Below, one piece after another: positions 9,491 through 18,532 of a DNA stretch of 64,000 nucleotides. Position 1 is the first letter of the stretch; each line of letters starts with the position of its first letter. Origin of the DNA: Roseiarcus sp963798015. GTDB lineage: Bacteria; Pseudomonadota; Alphaproteobacteria; Rhizobiales; Beijerinckiaceae. The notes below the pieces were generated by a model. The model searched no databases and was not told the DNA's origin. It saw only the letters and a program-made list of their open reading frames with translations. A program made the position numbers and the translations under genes. The stretch lies in assembly GCA_963798015.1 (NCBI GenBank), contig CAWCSA010000020.1:1-64000 (forward strand), given 5' to 3'.

Positions 9491-10684
9491 TCAGGTCAGC
9501 TTCAGCGAAGCCTGCGCCTGAGCCTCGTTGACGAACACTTCGGGCGGCCAATTCTCCTTGAGCGCCTGGCGCATCAAGTCCTGCTGGGTCTTGGGCGCCA
9601 TGCCGCCTTTCGGCGGGTCGCGATCGAGATTGGTCGGGAAGGAATAGCCTTCCGCGCAAGCCGCGATAGCGTTATCGGCTTCGGCCGCGTTGATCGCGTT
9701 GCCGGCGACGAGACCTTTCAGCGCCGGATAGAGTTTTAGGCTCATCTTGAGCCGGTCGACGCTTTCCATCGCGCGGCCGAAGGCCGAGGAGACCTGCAGC
9801 AGATTGGCGATGCGGCGCACGTCCTTCGAGCGGTTCGTTCCCGCGGCGTGGAACAAGGCCGGGTTGAAGAACACCGCATCGCCCTTGGCGAGCGGCAACT
9901 GGACGTGATGCTTGTCGAAATAATCGCGAAACTCCGGCCGCGCGGTCGCCATATAGCCGGGCAGGTAGCTCTGCGAGAACGGCAGATAGAGCGTGGGCCC
10001 GGTCTCGAGCGGCATGTCGCAATGGGCGATCGCGCCTTGCAGCGTCAGGACGGGAGAGAGACGCTGGACGTGAACGGGAAAGCGCTCGATCACCTCCGCC
10101 GACTGGAAGCCCAGATGATAGTCGCGGTGCGCGACTTGCGCTGCGCCGCCGGGGTTCACGACGTTAAGCTGCGAGGTGATCTGATAGGACGGCCCAAGCC
10201 ATGCCTCGCTCACCAGCGCGATGATTGCGCTGCCATAATAGGAAGCGAAGACCGCAGGGTCGCGCAGGCACAGCTTCTCGAGCGCGTTCCAGATGCGGTC
10301 ATTGGCGCCCGGCTTGGCGAAATGGTCCCCGCCGCCGACGTTGCTCAACCGCTCTTCCTTGATGATCTCCCAGAAATGATCACTGGCCTGGTCGATCGCT
10401 TTATGGTCAGCGAAGGCGTTGCGAATGGCGATGATGCCGGGGCCGTCGGTCAGCGCCTCGACCCATTCCGCCATCAATTCCTTGCGCGTTTCGGGCGAGG
10501 CGGCGGCGCTGCGCGCCTCCAGGCCATCGTAGACAAGCACGTTGGACACGACGTCGTGGGCGAACGGATAGTCGGCGCGGTCGACCGAGCGCTCGACGAC
10601 GCTCCGGAACTCATCGAGGTCGCAGGACTCGGCGGTGAGCCAAACCCGGTTGGCTCTTAGTCGCTTGGCGTTGTCGTCCTTCAT
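9491..10684 (-). CDS. Phytanoyl-CoA dioxygenase (PhyH) family protein
   Basis: A 397-residue protein with a PhyH-type Fe(II)/2-oxoglutarate dioxygenase fold. The metal triad is suggested by AAQVAHRDYH (HxD-like) and a distal histidine in FFNPALFHAAGTNRS, where the following arginine would bind 2-oxoglutarate. Family members hydroxylate small lipids or amino-acid derivatives; the substrate is not evident. The ATG is preceded by GGAGG on the minus strand. The gene stands alone between the PEP-CTERM remnant and a reductase-like gene on the same strand. Confidence 0.8.
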   Translation of the reverse strand: MKDDNAKRLRANRVWLTAESCDLDEFRSVVERSVDRADYPFAHDVVSNVLVYDGLEARSAAASPETRKELMAEWVEALTDGPGIIAIRNAFADHKAIDQASDHFWEIIKEERLSNVGGGDHFAKPGANDRIWNALEKLCLRDPAVFASYYGSAIIALVSEAWLGPSYQITSQLNVVNPGGAAQVAHRDYHLGFQSAEVIERFPVHVQRLSPVLTLQGAIAHCDMPLETGPTLYLPFSQSYLPGYMATARPEFRDYFDKHHVQLPLAKGDAVFFNPALFHAAGTNRSKDVRRIANLLQVSSAFGRAMESVDRLKMSLKLYPALKGLVAGNAINAAEADNAIAACAEGYSFPTNLDRDPPKGGMAPKTQQDLMRQALKENWPPEVFVNEAQAQASLKLT

Positions 10685-10757
10685 GAACTGTTCCTCCGTG
10701 CATGTCCCCGCGCCGGATTATACAACGGCGCTCGTGCTGGAACAGGGCGGACACAGG

Positions 10758-11318
10758 TCAGCTCGACGCGCGCCGCCAGATCGTCATTTCGACATTATGC
10801 GCCGGATCGAGGGGCATCGTTTTGCTGAGGCTGAGACCATGCTGTTCAAGCACGGTCGCCGCGGCCACGCCGGCGTCGGCGGCGGAGAAGACCGACCGTC
10901 CGCCGGGAAGTTTGACCCCATGCGCGCGCGACAGGTGAAACCCGTCAAAGCCGATCATGAGGAAGAGGTCGAACACCACCTGGCCGCCACCCACGGCGAC
11001 GACCCCGCCCTTCGGTAGAACTTTAGCCGCGACTTCCTCCCAGGTCGCGCGACGAGGGTCCCACCACCAACCATCCGGGCGCTCCTCAAGGCCCGGCGCC
11101 TCGCGTGAAACGACAAGACGCACGTTCCGGTGGACGTTGGGCTCGAGCTCGTGGCTGCGCCGCGCAAACACGACGAGGTTCGCGATCTCCTGCGCGCGCT
11201 GGTAAAGTTCCCAGTCCTTTTCGTTGCGTAGCGAGGTCGGCGTCAGTCCGTCGGCGCCGGCGATCTTGTCGTCGTCCGAAACGATGGCGTAGCCGGTGAT
11301 GTCCAGATTGCCCGACAT
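10758..11318 (-). CDS. Dihydrofolate reductase / RibD C-terminal family protein
   Basis: About 186 residues with the RibD-C/DHFR fold: an N-terminal SGNLDITGYAIVSDDDKIAG strand-loop and the nucleotide-binding VLPKGGVVAVGGGQVVFDLFL. Such stand-alone proteins use NADPH to reduce pterin- or flavin-like substrates, although this one is not a housekeeping FolA. The ATG at 11318 is chosen; a GTG two codons upstream at 11324 sits closer to GGGGAG and is equally possible. The next gene downstream on this strand is the PhyH protein. Confidence 0.7.
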   Translation of the reverse strand: MSGNLDITGYAIVSDDDKIAGADGLTPTSLRNEKDWELYQRAQEIANLVVFARRSHELEPNVHRNVRLVVSREAPGLEERPDGWWWDPRRATWEEVAAKVLPKGGVVAVGGGQVVFDLFLMIGFDGFHLSRAHGVKLPGGRSVFSAADAGVAAATVLEQHGLSLSKTMPLDPAHNVEMTIWRRASS

Positions 11319-11387
11319 GAACACATGGTCTCCCCGCCCGACCAGGATAGCGAAAGCTCATTGCCTTCGCCAGGGCAGGCGCCGTTG

Positions 11388-11852
11388 TTACTCGCCGGCG
11401 AGAACCTGAGCGTTCTTGAGCTGCGCCTCGGTGATCGGGATCATCTTGATCGCTAAGGCGTGGAGCTTCTCATACTCGCCCCATAGCATGTAGTCGCCAT
11501 AGAGGGTGAGAGCATTGGACTGATTTTCGCCCTGGTCGGCGACATAGGCCTTGTCGAAGTCGGCGCCGGACTTGCCCTGCAAAGCGGTCAGGCGCGCCTG
11601 ATGCTCCTGGTCTAGCGCCGTTGGGACCGTCGCGCCCGACCCTTCGGACGCAGCTTTAAGCTCTGCCTCCGCGCTTTCATGATCCTCGACGGAGCGACGC
11701 GCGAAGCTCTTCACTTTCGAGTCACCGCTGCGGTCGATGGCAAGCTGCGATTCCTCGATCGCGAAGAGATTGCTGTTCGAGGCCCTGGTCAGGAAGTCGA
11801 GTTCGGCGCTGAAGTCCGCTGCCCATACGGGAACCAGCGACAAAGATGACAA
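11388..11852 (-). CDS. DUF4142 protein, 5' end apparently frameshifted
   Basis: The body is a DUF4142 ferritin-like four-helix domain (FLTRASNSNLFAIEESQLA, then FARRSVEDHESAEAELK). The only start in frame is a TTG at 11852 with a very short leader ending PVWAADF. Nineteen bases upstream, at 11871, an ATG with an excellent GGGAG ribosome site opens MTLTVSIV in another frame. Joining the two with a one-base shift gives a normal signal peptide. A one-base indel in the leader is therefore likely. DUF4142 proteins are periplasmic and of unknown role. Confidence 0.7.
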   Translation of the reverse strand: MSSLSLVPVWAADFSAELDFLTRASNSNLFAIEESQLAIDRSGDSKVKSFARRSVEDHESAEAELKAASEGSGATVPTALDQEHQARLTALQGKSGADFDKAYVADQGENQSNALTLYGDYMLWGEYEKLHALAIKMIPITEAQLKNAQVLAGE

Positions 11853-11999
11853 TGGAGACCGTCAGGGTCATGGCTCTTATCTCCCGGGCCACGCGCCGTA
11901 CTGTAACGCGATGCAGGCTCCTCCATCAGGGTAGGCGTGAATCGGTCCAGACGCAAAACTCTCTCATCGTTTTACGGCGTTGCGCGTCGACGTCCTTCG

Positions 12000-12401
12000 C
12001 TATGCCGCCAGCGCGTCCAGCGACCGCTGCATCGCCGCCATCCCCGCTTCGATCGCCTGGGACATGTAGCCGCCGATATCGTCGGGCAGGAAATCGGCGG
12101 TCCAGACGACCGACGTTAGGCCATCGGGAAGCTCGGAAACCTGGAGCGCACCGTTATAATGGCGGGCGCGGCCGCCCTCGTGGGTCCACACCAGACGCCG
12201 CGCCTCATCGTCGAGCGTGACGATCGGCTCGCGCAGCATTATGCCATTGACGAAGGTCACGAGGCGCGCGCCCGGCTCGAGCTTCGTGTCGGTAACGAAG
12301 CCGGGGACGAGTCGCGTATGCAGCGCGCCGATATCGCGGATCGCCGACCAGACTTCGCTTGGCCGAGCGCGGGTTTTGAGTTCGGATCGAATCGTCGCCA
12401 T
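12000..12401 (-). CDS. SRPBCC (START/Bet v1-like) family protein
   Basis: A 133-residue protein with the SRPBCC pattern: RARPSEVWSAIRDIGALHTRLVPG near the N-terminus, a central sheet, and a long C-terminal helix IGGYMSQAIEAGMAAMQRSL. These domains bind hydrophobic ligands in a deep cavity. The VOC gene upstream on the same strand ends three bases before this ATG, so the two are almost certainly one operon. The ligand is unknown. Confidence 0.75.
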   Translation of the reverse strand: MATIRSELKTRARPSEVWSAIRDIGALHTRLVPGFVTDTKLEPGARLVTFVNGIMLREPIVTLDDEARRLVWTHEGGRARHYNGALQVSELPDGLTSVVWTADFLPDDIGGYMSQAIEAGMAAMQRSLDALAA

Positions 12402-12404
12402 GGG

Positions 12405-12779
12405 CTATTTCCCGCCGTAATAGGCTTCGAGCCGATAGCCTTCGGGATCATGGACGAAGGCGGCGTAATAGTGCGGGCCATAATCTTTGCGCAGGCCGGG
12501 TTTGCCATTGTCGCGTCCGCCATGCGCCATCGCCGCCTTATGGAACGCCTCGACGCTCTCGCGGCTCGGCGCGGTGAAACAGAAGTGGAGTCCGGATTTG
12601 GGATCGTCGGCGACCGGGCGCTCCGTCTTGAGGATCCAGAAGCCGGCGGCCTCTTTGCCATATCCGAGCGACGTCTCGTCGGCGCTGAGGCAGGTAATTC
12701 CCAACGGCTTCAGCGCCGCGTCGTAAAACGCCTTGGCCTTCGCGATGTCGCGAGCGCCGATCGATAGGTGGTCGAACAT
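12405..12779 (-). CDS. VOC (glyoxalase/bleomycin-resistance) family protein
   Basis: A 124-residue single VOC module starting MFDHLSIGARDIAKAKAFYD and ending with HDPEGYRLEAYYGG, the typical C-terminal metal-ligand strand. Members are small metal-dependent lyases, isomerases or binding proteins. It is the first gene of a two-gene unit with the SRPBCC protein and is divergent from an AraC-type regulator 115 bases away, which is a natural candidate to control it. Confidence 0.8.
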   Translation of the reverse strand: MFDHLSIGARDIAKAKAFYDAALKPLGITCLSADETSLGYGKEAAGFWILKTERPVADDPKSGLHFCFTAPSRESVEAFHKAAMAHGGRDNGKPGLRKDYGPHYYAAFVHDPEGYRLEAYYGGK

Positions 12780-12894
12780 GAATGATTTCTCCTGATGCAG
12801 ACGACAAGCCGGTGACAGCCGGTCGCCCTCGTCGAGGTGGAACCCTAGTTGCGCTGACGTTTCACGGCTTGGGGAAAATTGCTATTCTTATGCC

Positions 12895-13767
12895 ATGCAA
12901 GGCGAAGTTCGACCCGTTGGCGCTCATGCGCCAGTGCTGCCCGACGAGGCGATCGACAAGCGATCGCTGGCAGCAGGCGACGGCTGGAGTCTGCACGAAG
13001 TCGTCTGCCATGCTGGCCCATCCGATAGGCCTTTCGAGGAGCGGCACGACGGGTTCAGCGTCTCGGCTGTCGTCGGAGGAAACTTCACCTATCGCTCGGA
13101 TTCCGGGCGCCAATTGCTCTATCCCGGCGCGTTGCTGCTCGGAAACAATGGCTCATGTTTCGAATGTGGTCACGCGCATGGGATCGGCGATCGCTGCATT
13201 TCCTTGAATGTGCACGAGGAGCAGTTCAGGGAGATCTCTGCCGCCGCGACCTCGAGCAGCCGGTTTCGCTTCTCGGCTCCTAGCCTTCCGCCCTCGCCGA
13301 AAGCGCTGCCGATCATTGCGCATATGGAGGCGCTGTCGTGCGCTCCGTCTTCGCTGCGCTCAGACGAATTGGCGTTGCGGGTCATCGAGCGCGTGATCGC
13401 CCTGATGGCCAGCGATCGACACGCCCCGGCCGCGCCCAGCGGACGCGAGACGAGACGGGTGATCGAGGCGATCCGACTGGTCGAATCCGATGCGGCGCGA
13501 CCGCTTGAGCTGAGGGAAATGGCGGCGGTCGCCGGCATGAGCAAGTATCACTTCCTGCGCGTCTTCCGCCGGCTCACGGGCATGACGCCGCATAGCTATC
13601 TCATCAGCGCCCGGCTGCGCCGCGCCGCGCTCGCGCTAGCCTCGTCCCGTCGGCCAGTCATCGCCATCGCCCTCGACGCCGGCTTTGGCGATCTCTCCAC
13701 CTTCAACAAAACGTTTCGCGCCGTGTTCGGCCTGACGCCGACGCAATACCGGGCCGCGCGGCTGTAG
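12895..13767 (+). CDS. AraC-family transcriptional regulator
   Basis: A 290-residue regulator. The N-terminal half is a cupin-like sensor (about residues 30-110; the region around SDRPFEERHDGFSVSAVVGG). The C-terminal 100 residues contain the paired helix-turn-helix of AraC proteins: PLELREMAAVAGMSKYHFLR, then VIAIALDAGFGDLSTFNKTF ending in FGLTPTQYRA. It is divergent from the VOC/SRPBCC pair. The effector is unknown. Confidence 0.85.
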   Translation: MQGEVRPVGAHAPVLPDEAIDKRSLAAGDGWSLHEVVCHAGPSDRPFEERHDGFSVSAVVGGNFTYRSDSGRQLLYPGALLLGNNGSCFECGHAHGIGDRCISLNVHEEQFREISAAATSSSRFRFSAPSLPPSPKALPIIAHMEALSCAPSSLRSDELALRVIERVIALMASDRHAPAAPSGRETRRVIEAIRLVESDAARPLELREMAAVAGMSKYHFLRVFRRLTGMTPHSYLISARLRRAALALASSRRPVIAIALDAGFGDLSTFNKTFRAVFGLTPTQYRAARL

Positions 13768-13793
13768 CCACGCTCCATGGCCCGTCGTCAGAC

Positions 13794-13849
13794 GGGCGTT
13801 CTTCCGAACGCCCTTGGAGGGCGGCCAGACGCGGTCGCCGACCGCGTCT
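13794..13849. terminator. Double hairpin between convergent genes
   Basis: Two consecutive stems lie between the AraC gene and the convergent PEP-CTERM-like gene. The first pairs GGGCGTT (13794-13800) with AACGCCC (13807-13813). The second pairs AGACGCGGTC (13827-13836) with GACCGCGTCT (13840-13849). A short T run follows near 13860. They probably stop transcription from the AraC side. Confidence 0.55.
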
Positions 13850-13885
13850 ACAGACGGGCTTTTTCCTGGCTCGCGTACGTCTGGC

Positions 13886-14353
13886 TCAGGCGTTGGCGCG
13901 GCTGCCCCTAATTCTGCGGTTCCTCGCGAAGGCGAGGCCGGCGAGGCCGATCGCCAGCATGGCCCACGAGGAAAGCTCTGGAACTGGGGCCGCGGTCGGA
14001 CTTCCGGAGATCACGATTTTCGCGTCGCCATCGGAGGCGAAGAAAGTGCCGGTACGCAGGAAAATACCGTCTTCCAAAAAAGTGGCGTCGAAACAATTAC
14101 CGTCGAATTTGCAGGCTGCGTTCAGAAGAAAGATATCGGAACTTCTGAACACTATTTCGTCGAAGTTCCCCGAGTGGCTCACAACTGTCCCTCCAGGACC
14201 AGGGGCAGATCCCTCATCGAAAAAGGAGGGATTGATGAAGGTAAAATCTCCTTGGTCGCTTGTGAACGTGTACGTGACCGCCGCCGATGCCGGGACCGCA
14301 AACAGAATGCTTGCCCAAACAGCAATGAAACCCAAGCCCCGCTTTCTGATCAT
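13886..14353 (-). CDS. PEP-CTERM-like exported protein
   Basis: A 155-residue protein with a signal peptide (residues 1-24, ending VPASA). A beta-rich middle follows, and the C-terminal signal VPELSSWAMLAIGLAGLAFA ends in an arginine-rich tail (RNRRIRG). This is the PEP-CTERM layout (motif, hydrophobic helix, basic tail), with VPEL in place of the usual VPEP. With the split gene at 7.4-9.4 kb it indicates exosortase-dependent sorting in this organism. The mature function is unknown. Confidence 0.7.
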   Translation of the reverse strand: MIRKRGLGFIAVWASILFAVPASAAVTYTFTSDQGDFTFINPSFFDEGSAPGPGGTVVSHSGNFDEIVFRSSDIFLLNAACKFDGNCFDATFLEDGIFLRTGTFFASDGDAKIVISGSPTAAPVPELSSWAMLAIGLAGLAFARNRRIRGSRANA

Positions 14354-14886
14354 TGGCTTCCTCCAAGACGCCTGCGAGAGAAGTTAAGGATCGCCTCTAT
14401 TTTTTACCACTATTCTAACACACCCGGCGATGGTTACGAGTTGCTTTTGGAGTGAAGCGGCCGAAGGGGGGAACGGCTCGGACGGTAATTAGTTGCAGAA
14501 AAACAGAAATTGAGCTAAGCTTGCCCATGAACAATCCTGCCCTTCCGCATGGCTTGACCGTGGGCTTCCCTTCTGGCCGCCGCTCAACGTCACGGGAAAA
14601 AGCGGGAGGAAAATTTATTCCCGCTAAATTCCGCGTAACTCATTGAAAAGGCTCGATTCGGACGAGAGAATCCAAGGAAATCCAAGGAAATCCAACATGC
14701 CCTAGCAGGGGTTTTCGCAGCGAAACAGCGACCGGCCAAGACAATCCAAATCGACCGGATGAGCGTCCGGCCCGCGGCCACCAAGGCAGCCGAACCCGCT
14801 CCATCCCAAGGCAAGGCGGCCTTAAGCCCGCCTAGACCAATTGGCTGCCTTTCCCCAAGGTCACGCTGGCGTTAGTCTCATCCCGA
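14354..14886. other. Gene-poor region with a possible recombination scar
   Basis: A 533-base stretch with no convincing gene. It contains a 26-base sequence at 14635-14660 closely matched at 41958-41983, followed by 10-base tandem repeats. I see no intact integrase. Short frames here have no ribosome sites or recognisable domains. Confidence 0.45.
14635..14698. repeat. Shared 26-base motif followed by 10-base direct repeats
   Basis: GTAACTCATTGAAAAGGCTC and the next six bases at 14635-14660 match 41958-41983 with three differences. Just downstream, AATCCAAGGA occurs twice in tandem (14669-14688) and a third copy is degenerate (14689-14698). The copy at 42 kb is likewise followed by 10-base tandem repeats of a different sequence. 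The layout suggests an attachment or recombination site, which is inference. Confidence 0.5.
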
Positions 14887-17151
14887 ATGGCGACACCTGC
14901 ACGCACTGGCGCTCTCGCCGCGGCGGCCGGCTGGACCCGCGCTGCCGCGTGGGCGCCGGACTGGCACGGCGCGTTCGAACGCGCGCTGACCCGGGAGGTC
15001 GAGGAGCGGCGCTTCTTCCTGTGGATCCCGGTCGCGGCAATGGGCGGCGTCGCGCTCAACCTGTCCGCTGACCGCGAGCCGGTCCTGTGGCTGCCGGCGC
15101 TGATGATTGCTCTCTTCGCCGCGCTCGCGTGGTTCTCCCGCGCCCGGCCGCTCGCTCTCGGTCTCTCGCTCGCCATCGCCGCGCTGTTCGCCGGGTTCTT
15201 ATCGATGTCGCTGCGCACGGCGCGAGTCGCCGCCCCGGTGCTCGACCGCATCCGCATTGTCAGCCTGCAAGGCTTCGTCGAGGAAGTGGACTTGAGGACC
15301 ATCGGCGCGCGCATGGTGATTGGCGTCGTCAGCGCCGACGGCATGCCGCAAGAGAAGGTTCCGCGCCGGGTGCGGGTGACGACCCGCAACACCCCCGACG
15401 TCGCGGCCGGCGACTATATTCAGCTCAAGGCGCGCCTGCTGCCGCCCTCGCGCGCGTCCCTGCCGGGCGGATACGATTTCGCGCGCGATGCGTTTTTCGC
15501 CGGCGTCGGCGCCGTCGGCTCGACCCTCGGCCCCATCCAACACCTGCCTGCCCCGAGCGACGCCAGTTGGCGCCAGCGCTTCGACGCAACGATCGATCAG
15601 GCGCGCAATCGCCTGGCGCTCCGGGTCAACGCGATCATCGGCGGCGACGAGGGGGCGATCGCGGCGGCGATGGTCACAGGAAAGCGCGACTTTCTTTCCA
15701 ACGACGCCAGGGACCTCATTCGAGAGGCCGGCATCTTTCACATCATCACGATTTCCGGCGTTCAGATGACGCTGGTCGCGGGCATCATCTTTGTCGTCGC
15801 TCGCCGGCTGTTGGCGCTGTCGCCGATGCTTGCGCTCAATTACCCGATCAAGAAGTGGGCGGCGGGTGTCGCCATGGCGGGCTCGGTCTTTTACGATCTT
15901 GCGACCGGCTCGCGGGTCGGCACTGAGCGGGCGCTGATCATGACCCTGATCGTGCTCAGCGCCGTGATCATGAATCGACGCGCGCTGACCATGCGCAATC
16001 TCGCCTTCGCGGTTCTCGCAGTCGTCGCCATCGAGCCCGAGGCGCTTCTCGGCGTCAGCTTCCAGCTCTCGTTCGCAGCCGTCGCCGCATTGGTCGCAGT
16101 CATGGAGTCACGGATCGCGGCCCTCGACATCGATCCTGACCTATTCGTGCCCAAGCGAGGCGCGGCGGCCAAGCCAGCGTTCGTCGGCGCCCATCTCATC
16201 GAGAAGCCGTTGGCGCTTCTCGTCGCCACAGCGTTCGCGACCGCAGCCACCGCCTCGTTCATGGCCTATCACTTCCATGATCTGAGTCCCTACGTGCTGA
16301 TCGGCAATCCTCTCACCCTGACAATCATCGAGGTCTTCGCCGTGCCCGGCGCGCTGCTTGGCGCTGCGCTCTATCCGCTTGGGCTGGACGGGCCGGTCTG
16401 GATCTATGTCGGGGCGGGCATCAAGTTCATTCTGTTTGTGGCGCGCTTCATCGCGCAAGCCCCCGCTTCGACCGTGCATTTGAGGGCCTTCGCTCCTTAC
16501 GCGCTACCCTTCCTTGCGCTGGCCGTGATGAGCGCGACCATCTGGCGGACCTGGACGTTCAGGCTCAGCGCCATTCCGCTCGCTCTCATCGGGATCGTCG
16601 GCGCGACGCAAGGGCCGCGTTATGATGTCATCGTCGCGCCATTCGGCGATCTGGCGGCGGTTCGCGACGCCGACGGCGCGCTCGAGGTGGTTGGTAAGCG
16701 CTTCAACGCCTTCGCCACCGAGCAATGGCTGACGGCGGACGGCGACGGACGCGACGCCGCTCAGGCTCGAGCCTTCGATGCGCCCTGCGATCGCCTCGGC
16801 TGCGTCGCCGCCTTGCCGGAGGGCGAATCGCTTTCGATCGTCCTAGACAGCCTCGCGTTTGACGAGGATTGCGCGCGCGCCGAGGTCGTGGTCAGCGCGC
16901 TCAGCGCTCCCGCCGGCTGCAAAGCAAAGTTCCTGTTCGACGAGCCGGCGCTGGCGCGCTTGGGCGCGGTCGGCCTGACATGGGGCGACAGCGGTTTCAC
17001 TATGGCCAGTGACCGCAGCCCGCTTGAGAACCGCCCCTGGTCGCCCGCGCCAGAGCCCGCGCGCGATGACCGGATTGTGCGCCCTGGCCATGGCGGCTCG
17101 CACGGGGCTGACCCAGCCGACGCCGTGAGTGAGCCAGGGGAGGGGCGGTAG
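14887..17151 (+). CDS. comEC: ComEC/Rec2-family competence membrane protein
   Basis: A 754-residue multi-pass protein. The N-terminal hydrophobic block and DUF4131 region (about residues 30-215) precede the Competence domain, whose signature REAGIFHIITISGVQMTLVA lies near residue 280. At least eight further membrane segments follow. The C-terminal 200 residues lack a metallo-beta-lactamase HxHxDH signature, as in many alphaproteobacterial ComEC proteins. ComEC forms the channel that imports single-stranded DNA during transformation. The last 60 residues or so are repeated in degraded form downstream at 17643-17846, and a small piece recurs at 18989. Confidence 0.87.
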   Translation: MATPARTGALAAAAGWTRAAAWAPDWHGAFERALTREVEERRFFLWIPVAAMGGVALNLSADREPVLWLPALMIALFAALAWFSRARPLALGLSLAIAALFAGFLSMSLRTARVAAPVLDRIRIVSLQGFVEEVDLRTIGARMVIGVVSADGMPQEKVPRRVRVTTRNTPDVAAGDYIQLKARLLPPSRASLPGGYDFARDAFFAGVGAVGSTLGPIQHLPAPSDASWRQRFDATIDQARNRLALRVNAIIGGDEGAIAAAMVTGKRDFLSNDARDLIREAGIFHIITISGVQMTLVAGIIFVVARRLLALSPMLALNYPIKKWAAGVAMAGSVFYDLATGSRVGTERALIMTLIVLSAVIMNRRALTMRNLAFAVLAVVAIEPEALLGVSFQLSFAAVAALVAVMESRIAALDIDPDLFVPKRGAAAKPAFVGAHLIEKPLALLVATAFATAATASFMAYHFHDLSPYVLIGNPLTLTIIEVFAVPGALLGAALYPLGLDGPVWIYVGAGIKFILFVARFIAQAPASTVHLRAFAPYALPFLALAVMSATIWRTWTFRLSAIPLALIGIVGATQGPRYDVIVAPFGDLAAVRDADGALEVVGKRFNAFATEQWLTADGDGRDAAQARAFDAPCDRLGCVAALPEGESLSIVLDSLAFDEDCARAEVVVSALSAPAGCKAKFLFDEPALARLGAVGLTWGDSGFTMASDRSPLENRPWSPAPEPARDDRIVRPGHGGSHGADPADAVSEPGEGR

Positions 17152-17167
17152 TCGTCGCTCCGCTGTG

Positions 17168-17554
17168 TCAGTTGCAGGGGGTCGCCCAGCCGTCCCGATC
17201 GCGCTCGCCGCAAAGCAGGCAATACCGATAGGAGTGGAGCCGGCCGTCCGCCAGCACTTCCCACTGACCGTACCTGCCGCTTCGATAGTTGCCGGGTTTC
17301 ACCTCGTCCCGCCACTCGACGACGCCGGGCTCCGCCACCACCCAGGTTCCGCGATGGCCCCGATCGTTCAGAAACTGACCATTCGCCCCGTATAGAACCC
17401 AGCCGCGGCTGTTCCAGCAGAATTTCTTGCCCGCAAGGTCCTTGAAGGTGACGGGTCTGCCCTGCCCGATATCGGTAAATGCAAGGACACCCGTCGACCA
17501 GAACGCCATTGCGGTCAATGCGGCGTAGGGTAAGAACCTTCGAAAACAATTCAT
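17168..17554 (-). CDS. Small exported protein, unknown function
   Basis: 128 residues with a signal peptide (FLPYAALTAMAFWSTGVLAF). The mature part has conserved-looking aromatic and cysteine positions: GKKFCWNSRGWVLYG, then RGTWVVAEPGVVEW and YRYCLLCGERDRDGW. I do not recognise the family; the WNSRG and GTW patterns suggest a small beta-barrel binding domain. It lies on the opposite strand between the true comEC end and a second, decayed comEC end, so it may be an insertion. Confidence 0.6.
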   Translation of the reverse strand: MNCFRRFLPYAALTAMAFWSTGVLAFTDIGQGRPVTFKDLAGKKFCWNSRGWVLYGANGQFLNDRGHRGTWVVAEPGVVEWRDEVKPGNYRSGRYGQWEVLADGRLHSYRYCLLCGERDRDGWATPCN

Positions 17555-17642
17555 TTTTTGCTCCCGTGGTCGGCGAGCGAAACGTGTTCACCTCATACAA
17601 CAAGCCAGTACTGCAACAATAGAACGTTAGGCGCAAGGGAAA

Positions 17643-17846
17643 GGCGCTCGCCCGTTCGGGCGCCGCCGGCCTGACCTGGGGCGACAACGGCTTCGCACTG
17701 GCCAGCGACCGCACTCCGCTCCAGAACCGCCCCTGGTCGCCCGCGCCAGAGCCCGCGCGCGACGACCGGATTATGCGTCCTGGCCATGGCGGCTCGCACG
17801 GCGCCGACCAGCCGACACGCCGAACGAGCCGGAGGAGGGAGAGTAG
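17643..17846 (+). pseudogene. Duplicated 3' end of comEC
   Basis: Translation gives LARSGAAGLTWGDNGFALAS and then DRTPLQNRPWSPAPEPARDD, ending RPGHGGSHGAD. This matches the last part of the ComEC protein at 16950-17125. About 88 percent of bases agree by eye over the best 138 positions, and many changes are silent. A one-base shift near 17820 restores a natural ending EPEEGE and stop at 17844. There is no start codon, so it is a remnant. Confidence 0.8.
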
Positions 17847-18042
17847 GCGATTCGATCGCTATGCGGATTCTGAATCCGCTCCGCGCTCGCTGGCAGCAGT
17901 TCTGACGACCGACGATCCGAGAACTCGGGGAAGCCCGCGCGACAGGAAGGCAAAGCGCTTTCAATGGCTGGACTTTCGCTCTAAGCTAAAAGGGCTTTAA
18001 AGACCTTTCGCGCTCGGCCAAAGGAGAGCGATCGAGCGTCAG

Positions 18043-18504
18043 ATGAACAAATCCCTTCCCAGTCCAACTCAGGCCTACCGCGGCCTGATCGCCGGATACA
18101 CCGAAGCGATCAGGTCGAGCGATTTCAAGGCAAACATCGCGTTCCTGTTCGTTGCGTTCATGATGGGCTCGGTCCTCTGGAATTACACGTCCTTTCCAAG
18201 TTACCTGCCGATCCAGCTCGTCTTGCTCCCCTTCCTGATCGTCTACTTCTCTTTGTTCATGGTGCTTATTCCGCGCTATCCCAAGCGCGGCGCCAAGAGC
18301 TTCATCGTCGCTCGAAATCTCACCCCTGCGGATTTCGAAAATGTCGCCCAGAAAGTGGATGACGTCGAACAGTTGAAGCTGACATGTGCGGTGCTATCCG
18401 ACATTCTTTGGTGGAAGACGCTGTGCATTCGCGTCGGCTTTCTGGTGGCGATCGTTTGCGTCGTCCTGACCATGGTTCTGCTTCTATACGCCTCGCTGGC
18501 GTGA
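18043..18504 (+). CDS. Membrane protein resembling DUF5706 / Pycsar TM effector, copy 1
   Basis: 153 residues: a short N-terminal helix, SSDFKANIAFLFVAFMMGSV as first membrane segment, a second at LPIQLVLLPFLIVYFSLFMV, a soluble loop of about 45 residues, and a third segment at the C-terminus preceded by LSDILWWKTL. The (S/A)DxKA motif before helix 1 and the lysine before helix 3 fit the DUF5706 layout of PycTM effectors. No nucleotide cyclase of the PycC type is adjacent. The gene is followed after 28 bases by a paralogue. The family call is by pattern and tentative. Confidence 0.55.
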   Translation: MNKSLPSPTQAYRGLIAGYTEAIRSSDFKANIAFLFVAFMMGSVLWNYTSFPSYLPIQLVLLPFLIVYFSLFMVLIPRYPKRGAKSFIVARNLTPADFENVAQKVDDVEQLKLTCAVLSDILWWKTLCIRVGFLVAIVCVVLTMVLLLYASLA

Positions 18505-18532
18505 TGCCGGGTCGGGTGCGTCGGAGCGTTTG